Part shown: positions 1-7,224 of the stretch, one piece after another
Layout of the letters: each line of letters opens with the position of its first letter
How positions within the stretch are numbered: the stretch's first letter is position 1
Assembly (NCBI GenBank): GCA_002440625.1
Contig: DJUV01000240.1
Coordinates: forward strand, 1 to 29,483
Direction: 5' to 3'
Length of the DNA stretch: 29,483 nucleotides
Source: Rhodobacteraceae bacterium UBA6273
GTDB lineage: Bacteria > Pseudomonadota > Alphaproteobacteria > Rhodobacterales > Rhodobacteraceae
Made by a program: the position numbers and the translations under genes
Notes under the pieces: model-generated
Told to the model about the DNA's origin: nothing
Databases searched by the model: none
What the model saw: only the letters and a program-made list of their open reading frames with translations

Positions 1-1
1 G

Positions 2-394
2 GGCGACATGCTCTACATGGCCGGCGGCAGCCGCATCACCCGCATCCACGGGCCCTTCGTCGCGGATGAAGAGGTCGAGGAGGTGGTGAGCCACCTGAAG
101 TCCTTCGGCGCCCCGGAATACATGTCCGGCATCGTCGACGGCCCCGATGAGGACAAGGAAGCCGACATCGACATGGTACTCGGCCTCGGCGGCGACGGCG
201 GCGAGGACGCTCTCTACGATCAGGCCGTGCAGGTGGTCCTCCGCGACCGCAAGGTCTCGACCTCCTACATCCAGCGCAAACTCGGCATCGGCTACAACAA
301 GGCCGCGCGTCTTGTGGAGCAGATGGAGGAAGAGGGGCTGGTCAGCCCGGCGAACCATGTGGGGAAACGCGAGATATTGGTGCCGGAACAGTAG
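2..394 (+). CDS. ftsK: DNA translocase FtsK, C-terminal end (5' truncated by window)
   Basis: This is the last ~130 residues of the septal DNA pump that moves chromosome termini through the closing septum and activates XerCD at dif. The frame is open from base 2 and has no start of its own. The opening GDMLYM matches the conserved end of the RecA-like motor domain. After an acidic linker (about residues 45-65) comes the gamma winged-helix domain that reads KOPS sites: an ALYDQAVQVV helix, then a recognition region around SYIQRKLGIGYNKAARLVEQME. The stop is TAG at 392-394, and it lies inside a palindromic element (GTAGGGCGGGG) that starts at the gene end. Identification is secure from the C-terminal domain alone; the length and N-terminal membrane domain cannot be judged here. 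Confidence 0.95.
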   Translation, partial: GDMLYMAGGSRITRIHGPFVADEEVEEVVSHLKSFGAPEYMSGIVDGPDEDKEADIDMVLGLGGDGGEDALYDQAVQVVLRDRKVSTSYIQRKLGIGYNKAARLVEQMEEEGLVSPANHVGKREILVPEQ

Positions 395-413
395 GGCGGG
401 GTTTCACCCCGCC
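395..413 (+). terminator. Hairpin directly after ftsK
   Basis: A 7-bp stem (GGCGGGG / CCCCGCC) with loop TTTCA begins one base after the ftsK stop codon. No T-run follows, so it is either a factor-assisted terminator, an mRNA 3'-end stabiliser, or simply one arm of a dispersed repeat. The same loop and almost the same stem recur after mcl1 at 16949-16967. Confidence 0.5.
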
Positions 414-426
414 ATCTTGGCCCGTA

Positions 427-485
427 GTCCCGGATATGCTCCGGGACGTCACCCGTCTCCGCGTCCCCGGATCAAGTCCGGGGAC
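427..485. repeat. Pair of REP-like palindromes
   Basis: Two palindromes lie head to tail. The first is GTCCCGGA-TATGC-TCCGGGAC at 427-447. The second has arms GTCCCCGGA and TCCGGGGAC around TCAAG at 463-485. The outer flanks GTAGTCCCGG (424-433) and CCGGGGACTAC (478-488) are also mutually inverted, so the pair can fold as one large cruciform. This resembles extragenic palindromic repeats scattered in rhodobacterial genomes (from memory). No gene is visible here. Confidence 0.7.
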
Positions 486-513
486 TACGCCTAACCCCGT
501 AGGGCCGGGTGCA

Positions 514-845
514 CCCGCCACCTGACCTCATCGGGTGCGCTTGAGCACACACTTGCTTTGCGAAGCGCGGCAGTCCAGGCGCCTCGCTATCTATAGGTTG
601 TGGCATAACGCTCTCAGCTCGCTACCAGAAGGGATGGCCTTTGGTGAGCTTTGCGGTCGTCTGATTTGATGTAGCTGAAAGCTATGCTCGAACACAACAA
701 AGGGTGGTGGCGTATCTACAAACTCGACAAACCGCGTTGTTGTAGGTTGTGCGGCTCATCAAGCATGACAAGCTTGATTGTGGTGGCTCTGCCTGCTACA
801 TCATGGCTTGTCGTGTGAGAAGGCGCGTTTGGAGTACTAGAAGCG
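514..845. other. AT-richer intergenic stretch before the Fic gene
   Basis: I see no convincing coding frame here. Base composition is visibly lower in GC than the neighbouring core genes. It holds several small inverted repeats: TAGCT-GAA-AGCTA near 671-683; ATCAAGC/GCTTGAT near 758-778; and ACAACAA/TTGTTGT about 33 bases apart near 696-744. The 9-mer TAGGTTGTG occurs twice (near 595 and 744). The stretch probably contains the promoter of the Fic gene and the left edge of acquired DNA. Confidence 0.4.
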
Positions 846-1979
846 ATGGAAAGACATCTCGACGGCGCTGTCGCATACCACTACGGTAAGTTCCCACCGC
901 AAAATCTAGACCTCGCACTGCTACTTGACGCCGTAAGCGAAACCAGTGCGGCGATTGCGCGCTACGATCAGATGCTTGCCGCGATGCACAACAGTGAAAT
1001 CTTGCTAGCGCCTTTGCGAAATCAGGAAGCGGTTGTCTCCTCGCGCATGGAGGGGACAATCTCAACCCTCGATGAAGTTCTTCGTATCGAGGCAGAAGGC
1101 GAAGTTGATCAGGATTTCGCATTCCGAACGGCGCGTAGTGAAGCTGTCGAGACTTTTCTCTACACCCGCGCCATGCAGCGCATTCAGCGCGAAATCGAGG
1201 CTGGCAGGCCGTTGTCCGAACATCTAATCCGTAGCGCACATCAGATACTGCTGTCATTCGGTCGCGGCGCGACGAAATCGCCCGGCGCTTACAAGACCGA
1301 ACAAAACTATGTCGGAGAGCGCCGACGCCAACCCGTTGCCTTCGTCCCTATCAGTCCAGCGGCACTGCCCGAGGGGATGCAGAAGCTCATGTCGTTCGTG
1401 AATGAACATCAATTCAACAAACTGTTGAAGATCGCAATCGCACATGTCGAGTTCGAAGCTTTACATCCCTTCAAGGATGGAAACGGCCGTATCGGCCGGA
1501 TGTTGATCACGCTGATGCTGTGGACGTCGGGCTTGATCCGTCAGCCGCATTTCTATGTTAGTGCATATTTCGAACAGAACCGCGACGACTATATCGACGG
1601 TATGCGCCGCGTCTCATCCGACGACGAATGGACTGAATGGTGCATATTTTTTCTCGACGGCCTACGCAGTCAGGCCGAACGAAACATCTCGGTCGCACAA
1701 AAAATCTTTCATCTGTACAACGACATGAAACTTCGCTTCCGAGATGAACTGAAAAGTGAATGGGCTATCGAAGCGCTCGACTTCATGTTCGCTAATCCGA
1801 GCTTCAAGAACAGTAAGTTCACCAGCCACGATCGAATTCCGTCTTACGTCGCGGCGAGCATGACAAGAAAGTTGCGCGAAGTTGGGATTCTATCGCAGAT
1901 CGTTCCTGGCGCAGGGCAGCGACCTGCCATTTACGGTTTCGAACCGCTGATTGCGATCATTCGTAGTGAACAGCCTTAG
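846..1979 (+). CDS. Fic family protein (class II AMPylator-type)
   Basis: This 377-residue protein has a Fic domain, which usually transfers AMP from ATP to a hydroxyl of a target protein. The full active-site motif HPFKDGNGRIGR is at residues 207-218, with catalytic His207 and the phosphate-binding GNGR loop intact. An N-terminal inhibitory motif of the (S/T)xxxE(G/N) type is present at residues 65-70 (S65, E69, G70). That makes it class II, with the inhibitory helix in the same chain before the Fic core, so no separate antitoxin is expected. The C-terminal ~80 residues look like a winged-helix domain (SYVAASMTRKLREVGIL). ATG 846 has GGAG at 831-834, slightly far. The gene is AT-richer than its neighbours, which suggests horizontal acquisition. 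The target is unknown. Confidence 0.92.
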   Translation: MERHLDGAVAYHYGKFPPQNLDLALLLDAVSETSAAIARYDQMLAAMHNSEILLAPLRNQEAVVSSRMEGTISTLDEVLRIEAEGEVDQDFAFRTARSEAVETFLYTRAMQRIQREIEAGRPLSEHLIRSAHQILLSFGRGATKSPGAYKTEQNYVGERRRQPVAFVPISPAALPEGMQKLMSFVNEHQFNKLLKIAIAHVEFEALHPFKDGNGRIGRMLITLMLWTSGLIRQPHFYVSAYFEQNRDDYIDGMRRVSSDDEWTEWCIFFLDGLRSQAERNISVAQKIFHLYNDMKLRFRDELKSEWAIEALDFMFANPSFKNSKFTSHDRIPSYVAASMTRKLREVGILSQIVPGAGQRPAIYGFEPLIAIIRSEQP

Positions 1980-2030
1980 TGCGACTGCTGCAAACGCGAG
2001 AAGAGCGGATTCACATACCCGACTCCCACC

Positions 2031-2549
2031 TCACCGCCCCTTCGGCCTCGCCTTCTCATCCCCCAGCTTCCGCTCGATCCTCTCGTCCCGCATCTCCCGA
2101 AGCGCCCTCAGCCTGATCGCCCGCTCCGCCGGATCAACCATCGCCTCCTTCGCGGCCTTCTCCCGCCGCACCTCCTCCTCCTGCATCAGCGCCATGATCT
2201 CTCGCCTCAGCCCGTTGACCTCGTCGGCGTCGGTCGGCGCATAGTCCACCCCCTCCGCCCCTTTCAGCACGCCGGCAAGCCGCGCCAGCATGAAGGCGCG
2301 GAGCACCGCGTTCATCCGGGGCAGATGCCCGGCCCCCATGGCGCGGAAGAACCGCACCACATCCGCATCCAGCCGGAGCGTCAGCTTGACCTTGGCGGGC
2401 GCCGTCACCTCGCGCAGGATCGCGTCCCAGCCGGAGGGGATGCGGGCCGAGCCCTGAAGCCCCCAGCGCAGGTCCTCTTCGAGCCCGCGGAGCGTCCCGG
2501 CGAGATGGTGGTAGGCGGCAGCTTCCTTGCCGGATCTGGGGCGGGTCAT
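2031..2549 (-). CDS. BrnA-like antitoxin-family protein, orphan, extended
   Basis: This 172-residue protein carries a BrnA-antitoxin-like core at about residues 53-92: a strand KVKLTLRLDADVV, then FFRAMG, then a helix with RMNAVLRAFMLARL. That is the ribbon-helix-helix layout of BrnA, which binds DNA and neutralises the BrnT RNase. Typical BrnA proteins are about 80-100 residues; this one has ~50 extra residues in front and ~80 behind, the latter charged and probably helical. No BrnT-like frame lies within the flanking sequence, so it may be a stand-alone regulator. ATG 2549 has a good ribosome site (AAGGAG). It lies ~125 bases downstream of pheT on the same strand, with a repeat between them. 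The family call is fairly sure; the function is not. Confidence 0.75.
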   Translation of the reverse strand: MTRPRSGKEAAAYHHLAGTLRGLEEDLRWGLQGSARIPSGWDAILREVTAPAKVKLTLRLDADVVRFFRAMGAGHLPRMNAVLRAFMLARLAGVLKGAEGVDYAPTDADEVNGLRREIMALMQEEEVRREKAAKEAMVDPAERAIRLRALREMRDERIERKLGDEKARPKGR

Positions 2550-2616
2550 GGCGGCTCCTTGGGGCAGAGCGATCAGTCTCGCCCAAGGGTCTTGCCGCCG
2601 CCTTGACGGGGCGCAC

Positions 2617-2638
2617 GCCCGACGCCTGTCGGGACGGA
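2617..2638. repeat. 22-base palindromic repeat, copy 1
   Basis: A short hairpin unit beginning GCCCGACGCCTGTCGGGACG lies between pheT and the BrnA-like gene, with stem CCCGAC/GTCGGG. An identical 22-base copy is found 13 kb away at 15820-15841, with a diverged tandem copy at 15843-15863. Identity over the full unit rules out chance similarity in GC-rich DNA and points to a dispersed repeat family. Confidence 0.75.
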
Positions 2639-2674
2639 AAACCTACGGAAAACCGACGGCGGCGGGACGGGGCC

Positions 2675-5083
2675 TCAGCCCCTGAGCGTGCCGCCCGTCG
2701 CCTTCGTCACCTTCTCGACGATCTTCGCGGCCACCGCCTCGATCTCCTCGTCGGTGAGGGTCTTGTCGCGCGGTTGCAGGCGCACAGTGATGGCCAGCGA
2801 TTTCTTGCCCGGCCCCATCTGCGCCTCGGCCTTGTCGCCCGCGAACTGGTCGAAGACGGCGACAGAGTCGATCAGCGCCTTGTCCGCACCCTGGGCGGCA
2901 TTGACCAAGGTCAGCGCCTCCACGCCCTTGTCGACGACAAAGGCAAAGTCGCGTTCGACCGGTTGCAGGTCCGACCGGCCGAGCGCGGCGCGGGTTGTTG
3001 CCTTGGCCTTCGGGAAGGGCACGGCCTCGATGCGGATGGTCAGGGCAACCGCCGGTCCCTTCACGTCCATCGCCTTCAGCACACGCGGATGTACCTCGCC
3101 GAAGGTACTGATAACATTGGGGCCAAGGCCCATGACGCCGGACCTTCCGGGATGCCACCAGCCCGCCGCCTTGCGGGTGATCTGCACCTTGGCGGGCGCG
3201 CCGATGGCCGCCAGCACCGCCTCGGCATCGGCCTTCGCGTCATAAAGATCGGCCGGACGGCGCGAGCCGAAGGGATCGCGCGGCGCCGTGGCGCCGACGA
3301 GAAGCGCCGTCGCCTGCAAGGCCTGTTCCCCCGGCTCACCGCCCGAAAACACCGGCCCGACCTCGAAGAGCGCGAGGTCCATGAAGCCCCGCGCCTGATT
3401 GCGTGCGGCGGCTTGAAGGAGGCCCGGCAGCAAATCGGGCCGCATATGCGTCATCTCGGAGGAGATCGGGTTTTCCAGCCGCGTCGCCTCGGCCCCGCCG
3501 CCGAAAAGCTGGGCGGAGGTGGCGTCGATGAAGGAATAGGTCACGCATTCATTGTAGCCCAAGGCCGCCAGCATCCGCCGCGCCGCCTTCTCGCGCACCT
3601 GGATCGGCGTCAGCACCGGCTTCGGCACGCCGGGTTTCGCGCGGCGCAAGGGCTTGCCGTCAAGCTTCGTCAGGGACGCAATCCGCGCCACTTCCTCGAT
3701 GAGGTCGGCCTCGCCCAAGACATCGGGCCGCCAGGTGGGCGGTGTCGCCATGTCCCCTTTGAGCGTGAAGCCCAAGGCCTCCAGCGTCCGCCGCTGCTCG
3801 GCCTCGGGGATGTCCATGCCGACAAGGCTGACCACGCGCGCAGGGTCCAGCCGGTAGGCGCGGCTGACGTCCGGCACCGCGCCGTCCAGCACCACCTCGG
3901 ACGCCTCGCCGCCGCAAAGGTCGAGGATCATCCGCGTCGCCGCCTCAAGCCCCGGCAGGGTGAAGGCCGGGTCGACGCCACGTTCGAACCGGTAGCGCGC
4001 GTCGGAGTTTACCCGCAGCGCCCGGCCCGTCGTGGCGACGGTGATCGGGCCCCAGTAGGCGCTCTCGACGAAGACGTTGACGGTCTCCCCGGTGCAGCCG
4101 GTCGCTTCGCCGCCCATGATTCCGGCAAGGCTTTCGACGCCAGTATCGTCGGAAATCGCCATCATCCCGGCGGCCAGCACATAGGTCTTGCCGTCGAGAG
4201 CCGCGAACTCTTCGCCGCCCTTGGCCGGATGGATCGACAGATCGCCCTTCACCTTGTCCGCGTCGAAGACGTGCAAGGGCCGGTTCTGGTCGAAGGTGAA
4301 GAAGTTGGTGATATCCACCAGCGTCGAGATCGGCCGGAGGCCGATGGCCTTCAACCGCGCCTGCAACCATGCGGGGGAGGGGCCGTTCTTCACGCCCCGG
4401 ATCACCCGGCCAACGAAAAGCGGGCAGCCCTTGCCCTTCAGCGCGTCGTCAATCCTGACGCCGATCGGGCTTTGGAACCCGCCCTTGACCGGCTGGATAT
4501 CCAGCGGCTTCAACACCCCAAGCCCCCGCGCCGCGAGGTCGCGGGCGATGCCGCGGATGCCAAGCGCATCGGGGCGGTTGGGCGTGATCTTGATATGCAC
4601 CATCGGATCGACCATCTCGGGCCGGTTCTTGGCGAGCCAGTCGGTGAAACGCTCGCCGACCTCGCCAGACGGCAGCTCGATGATGCCGTTATGCTCGTCC
4701 GATAGCTCCAGTTCGCGCTCGGAGGCCATCATGCCGTGGCTCTCGACACCCCGGATCTTGCCGACGCCAAGGGTCACGTCGATGCCGGGCACATAGTCGC
4801 CGGGCTTGCAGAGAACGACCGTGATCCCCGCCCGCGCATTCGGCGCGCCGCAGACGATCTGCTTTTCGCCCTCGTCGGTCAGCACATTGCAGACGCGGAG
4901 CTTGTCGGCATCCGGGTGCTGTTTCGCGTCCAGAACCTTCGCCAGAGTGAAGGGCCTCAGCCGCGCCGCCCGGTCCACGACCTCCTCAACCTCAAGGCCA
5001 AGGTCGGTCAGCGCATAGGTGATCTCGTCGAGGGAGGCCCCGGTGTCGAGATGGTCCTTGAGCCAGGAAAGGGTGAATTTCAT
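2675..5083 (-). CDS. pheT: Phenylalanine--tRNA ligase beta subunit
   Basis: PheT pairs with PheS in the alpha2-beta2 enzyme that charges tRNA-Phe. The start is taken at ATG 5083 (MKFTLSWLKDHLDTG), the conserved N-terminus; the frame stays open 140 codons further upstream, but that part is GC-biased noise. The 802-residue length is normal. In order: a tRNA-binding EMAP-like domain (about 39-150, with HPDADKLRVC and CGAPNAR), the B3/B4 editing domain (about 215-390), B5 (about 400-475), the catalytic-like core, and a C-terminal anticodon-binding FDX-ACB domain (about 708-801). The stop codon sits in a small hairpin (GGGGC/GCCCC). It is downstream of pheS, but a foreign-looking gene and ~420 bases of GC-rich spacer separate them, so it may need its own promoter. 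Confidence 0.97.
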   Translation of the reverse strand: MKFTLSWLKDHLDTGASLDEITYALTDLGLEVEEVVDRAARLRPFTLAKVLDAKQHPDADKLRVCNVLTDEGEKQIVCGAPNARAGITVVLCKPGDYVPGIDVTLGVGKIRGVESHGMMASERELELSDEHNGIIELPSGEVGERFTDWLAKNRPEMVDPMVHIKITPNRPDALGIRGIARDLAARGLGVLKPLDIQPVKGGFQSPIGVRIDDALKGKGCPLFVGRVIRGVKNGPSPAWLQARLKAIGLRPISTLVDITNFFTFDQNRPLHVFDADKVKGDLSIHPAKGGEEFAALDGKTYVLAAGMMAISDDTGVESLAGIMGGEATGCTGETVNVFVESAYWGPITVATTGRALRVNSDARYRFERGVDPAFTLPGLEAATRMILDLCGGEASEVVLDGAVPDVSRAYRLDPARVVSLVGMDIPEAEQRRTLEALGFTLKGDMATPPTWRPDVLGEADLIEEVARIASLTKLDGKPLRRAKPGVPKPVLTPIQVREKAARRMLAALGYNECVTYSFIDATSAQLFGGGAEATRLENPISSEMTHMRPDLLPGLLQAAARNQARGFMDLALFEVGPVFSGGEPGEQALQATALLVGATAPRDPFGSRRPADLYDAKADAEAVLAAIGAPAKVQITRKAAGWWHPGRSGVMGLGPNVISTFGEVHPRVLKAMDVKGPAVALTIRIEAVPFPKAKATTRAALGRSDLQPVERDFAFVVDKGVEALTLVNAAQGADKALIDSVAVFDQFAGDKAEAQMGPGKKSLAITVRLQPRDKTLTDEEIEAVAAKIVEKVTKATGGTLRG

Positions 5084-5450
5084 GTCGTCGCCCCAAAATC
5101 TTGTCGGGTGAGGGGATACTGTATGCTTCGTCGGCAGGAAAGCCCCGACAAACCCGACAAAGACAACAAGCTCGACCCGCCGGGCCAACGCGGGGCCATC
5201 GCGCCCCGCGTTCCGTGAGCGGTATCCGCTATCCCGGCCGTGCGCCTGACGCACGGTCGGCCCCCGCCCCCGGGCGGCGGGGGCATTCGCCCCCACCGGG
5301 GCGGGCGCCACCCGTGCCCCAATCGTCCGGTGCAGATGGAGACCCCCTTGGCCCTTCCTCACGTCAGGGCCAATCGGCCCGGCCAACGCGCCACCGGCGC
5401 GTTGTCTTTCGGTCCTCGGGGGGGGGTGAACGCCGCGCCACGGCGCGCTT
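5084..5450. other. GC-rich hairpin-dense spacer upstream of pheT
   Basis: No credible gene is seen. The stretch is full of strong inverted repeats: CCGTGCG/CGCACGG at 5238-5256, runs of C and G that pair around 5260-5300, and AACGCGCC/GGCGCGTT at about 5384-5402. It includes an unusual run of nine G near 5418. It forms the 5' flank of pheT. An attenuator is conceivable, but I cannot find a phenylalanine-rich leader peptide or a T-run. Confidence 0.4.
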
Positions 5451-5508
5451 GTAGAGCGGGTTTTCAACCCACCATGTCGGCGGGTGGTGAGCTGAAAGCC
5501 CACCCTAC
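5451..5508. repeat. 58-base imperfect palindrome, GTAG...CTAC
   Basis: The element runs from GTAGAGCGGGTTTTCAACCC on the plus strand to the matching GTAGGGTGGGCTTTCAGC on the minus strand, so the two ends are inverted copies of a GTAGGGYGGG-TTTCA-type sequence. Its right end overlaps the last codon of the neighbouring minus-strand gene: the TAG stop at 5505-5507 is part of the repeat. A related single unit starts at 391 with the ftsK stop codon. Confidence 0.7.
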
Positions 5509-5999
5509 GGATTGCTTAAGGAGGCTGAGGACTCAGTTCGGCCATTTATGGACTGACCGCGATCGGGCGCTCCCCACATGTACAGAGCCCAACTGCTCAA
5601 TACGGCAACAAAGGCCGACACAAGAAGTGCCGGCAAATTGTCTCTGATATTGCGAAACCAACGTTCGATGATTGTTTGGTCGTGCAGTTCGATCTGATCC
5701 CAACCATCGAGAGTCAAACGGATAGTCCAAGCCTCAATCCCGTACTCGCCGTTTGCGACTCGCTCGGTATGGTCGCCCGCTTCGATGTAACGTGCTCGTG
5801 CAGCGTAAGCGAGAAGTTCACGAAACTCAGAAGGCGCAAACTTAGAGTTGGGAACCATCGACCAGCGCATCCGTCTGGAGGCGTATGACTCTCCGCCCAA
5901 GGCGTTGACGGCCGAATCGTACTCAAACCCCTCAAGGCCTGCCTCAGCGATCACAGACAACGCTTGCGCGATTTTCTTTCTGGTTACCGGCACACTCAC
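5505..5999 (-). CDS. Single-pass membrane protein of unknown function inserted between pheS and pheT
   Basis: I do not recognise a family. The likely start is GTG 5999, which overlaps the pheS stop in a GTGA arrangement and gives 164 residues; a second in-frame GTG at 5993 is possible. About 120 soluble residues are mixed charged and hydrophobic ([38 protein letters not shown]). One hydrophobic segment follows at about 122-142 ([21 protein letters not shown]), then a polar tail of ~22 residues. There is no signal peptide, so the topology resembles a tail-anchored protein with the bulk in the cytoplasm. The DNA is clearly lower in GC than pheS and pheT, which suggests acquisition. The stop codon lies in a dispersed palindrome. 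Translation is probably coupled to pheS. Confidence 0.7.
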   Translation of the reverse strand: MSVPVTRKKIAQALSVIAEAGLEGFEYDSAVNALGGESYASRRMRWSMVPNSKFAPSEFRELLAYAARARYIEAGDHTERVANGEYGIEAWTIRLTLDGWDQIELHDQTIIERWFRNIRDNLPALLVSAFVAVLSSWALYMWGAPDRGQSINGRTESSASLSNP

Positions 6000-7069
6000 C
6001 GGCTCAACCCGCCCGCCACCGTCGGCATATCCAGCGCGCTGAACCCATAGTGCCGGAGCCACCTGAGATCGCTCTCGAAGAACGCCCGCAAATCCGGGAT
6101 CCCGTATTTCAGCATCGCGATCCGGTCGATCCCCATCCCAAACGCAAACCCTTGCCACTCCGCCGGATCGATCCCCCCGGCGGCCAGAACCTTCGGATGC
6201 ACCATGCCGGAGCCGAGGATTTCCAGCCAGCTGTCGCCCTCGCCGATCTTCAACTGACCGCCTTCCCAGGAACAGCGGATATCGACCTCGGCCGAAGGCT
6301 CGGTGAAGGGGAAGTGCGAGGCGCGGAAGCGGAGTTCCACCGTGTCGACCTCGAAGAACGAGCGGCAGAATTCCTCCAGCACCCATTTCAGGTTGGCCAT
6401 CGAGATGTCGCGGTCGATCGCCAGCCCCTCGACCTGATGGAACATCGGCGTATGGGTCTGGTCCATGTCCATGCGGTAGACGCGGCCGGGTGCTATGACG
6501 CGGATCGGCGCGCCCTGGGCCTGCATCGCCCGGATCTGCACCGGCGAGGTGTGCGTCCTCAGCACATGCGGCGGGCGGGTGTCGCCCTCGGCCCGCGCCA
6601 TGAAGAAGGTGTCATGCTCCTGCCGCGCCGGATGTTCGGGCGCGATGTTCAAAGCGTCGAAATTGTACCAGTCGCTTTCGATCTGCGGGCCTTCGGCCAC
6701 GGCAAAGCCCATGTCGGCGAAGATCGCGGTCACTTCTTCCGTCACCTGCGACACCGGATGGATGGTGCCCTGCCGCCGCGGCCGGCCCGGCAGCGTCACG
6801 TCGAGCCATTCCGACTTCAGCCGCTCATCAAGTGCGGCATCGCCCAAAGCCGCCTTCTTGGCCCGAAGCGCGGTGTCGATCTCATCCTTCAGCGCATTCA
6901 GCGCCGCCCCGGCGGCCTGCCGCACCTCGGGCGCCATCTGGCCCAGCTCGCGCATCTTCAGCGAAATCTCGCCCTTCTTGCCAAGCGCGGCCAGCCGCAC
7001 ATCCTCAAGCACGCCCTCATCGCGGGCGGCGCCGACCATTTCCAGATATTTCTGCCTCAGCGCGTCCAT
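5996..7069 (-). CDS. pheS: Phenylalanine--tRNA ligase alpha subunit
   Basis: PheS is the catalytic subunit that activates phenylalanine and transfers it to tRNA-Phe. The 357-residue length is normal. The N-terminal ~100 residues are the coiled-coil tRNA-binding arm. The class II synthetase core follows: [11 protein letters not shown], the TSPVQIRAM region, motif 2 near the conserved [10 protein letters not shown], and motif 3 [15 protein letters not shown] near the C-terminus. ATG 7069 is preceded by a GGAG site. It is divergent from nnrS across ~155 bases. A TATTAT sequence on the minus strand in that gap could be its -10, but I see no matching -35. Confidence 0.97.
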   Translation of the reverse strand: MDALRQKYLEMVGAARDEGVLEDVRLAALGKKGEISLKMRELGQMAPEVRQAAGAALNALKDEIDTALRAKKAALGDAALDERLKSEWLDVTLPGRPRRQGTIHPVSQVTEEVTAIFADMGFAVAEGPQIESDWYNFDALNIAPEHPARQEHDTFFMARAEGDTRPPHVLRTHTSPVQIRAMQAQGAPIRVIAPGRVYRMDMDQTHTPMFHQVEGLAIDRDISMANLKWVLEEFCRSFFEVDTVELRFRASHFPFTEPSAEVDIRCSWEGGQLKIGEGDSWLEILGSGMVHPKVLAAGGIDPAEWQGFAFGMGIDRIAMLKYGIPDLRAFFESDLRWLRHYGFSALDMPTVAGGLSR

Positions 7070-7165
7070 CGCCGGCTCCGTTCTTTGACCCGTTCCTGCT
7101 AATTGCCCCCCCGTGCAAATGCAAGGCGTCGAAGGACCGGGCCAATCTGCCGCAGCCCGCGCGCC

Positions 7166-7194
7166 TTGCCCCGAACCCGTCGCCCCGACATAAT
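7166..7194 (+). promoter_or_regulatory. Candidate sigma70 promoter of nnrS
   Basis: TTGCCC at 7166-7171 and CATAAT at 7189-7194 are separated by exactly 17 bases. The predicted start is near 7201, about 24 bases before the nnrS ATG. I found no FNR/NnrR half-site pair with correct spacing. Confidence 0.45.
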
Positions 7195-7224
7195 ACCAAG
7201 CAATTTAGTCGGATTTTTGGGGCC

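Noticed and set aside
2603..4705. 700-codon open frame on the plus strand opposite pheT
   Set aside because: Its protein is rich in Arg, His and Gly with no domain sense, and the opposite strand encodes full-length PheT. It is a GC-bias shadow frame.
5084..5503. N-terminal extension of PheT in the same open frame (140 codons)
   Set aside because: PheT proteins begin at MKFTLSWL; the extension reads as GC-rich spacer and overlaps palindromes.
6003..6386. Long N-terminal extension of the gene between pheS and pheT
   Set aside because: That part is antisense-free but lies inside pheS in another frame and has no independent protein character; the GTG at the pheS stop is a better start.
7103..7118. 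TTGC...GCAA inverted repeat before nnrS, considered as an FNR/NnrR site
   Set aside because: The spacing is TTG-N10-CAA; FNR-type sites need TTG-N8-CAA, and the centre is a C-run without the usual A/T.
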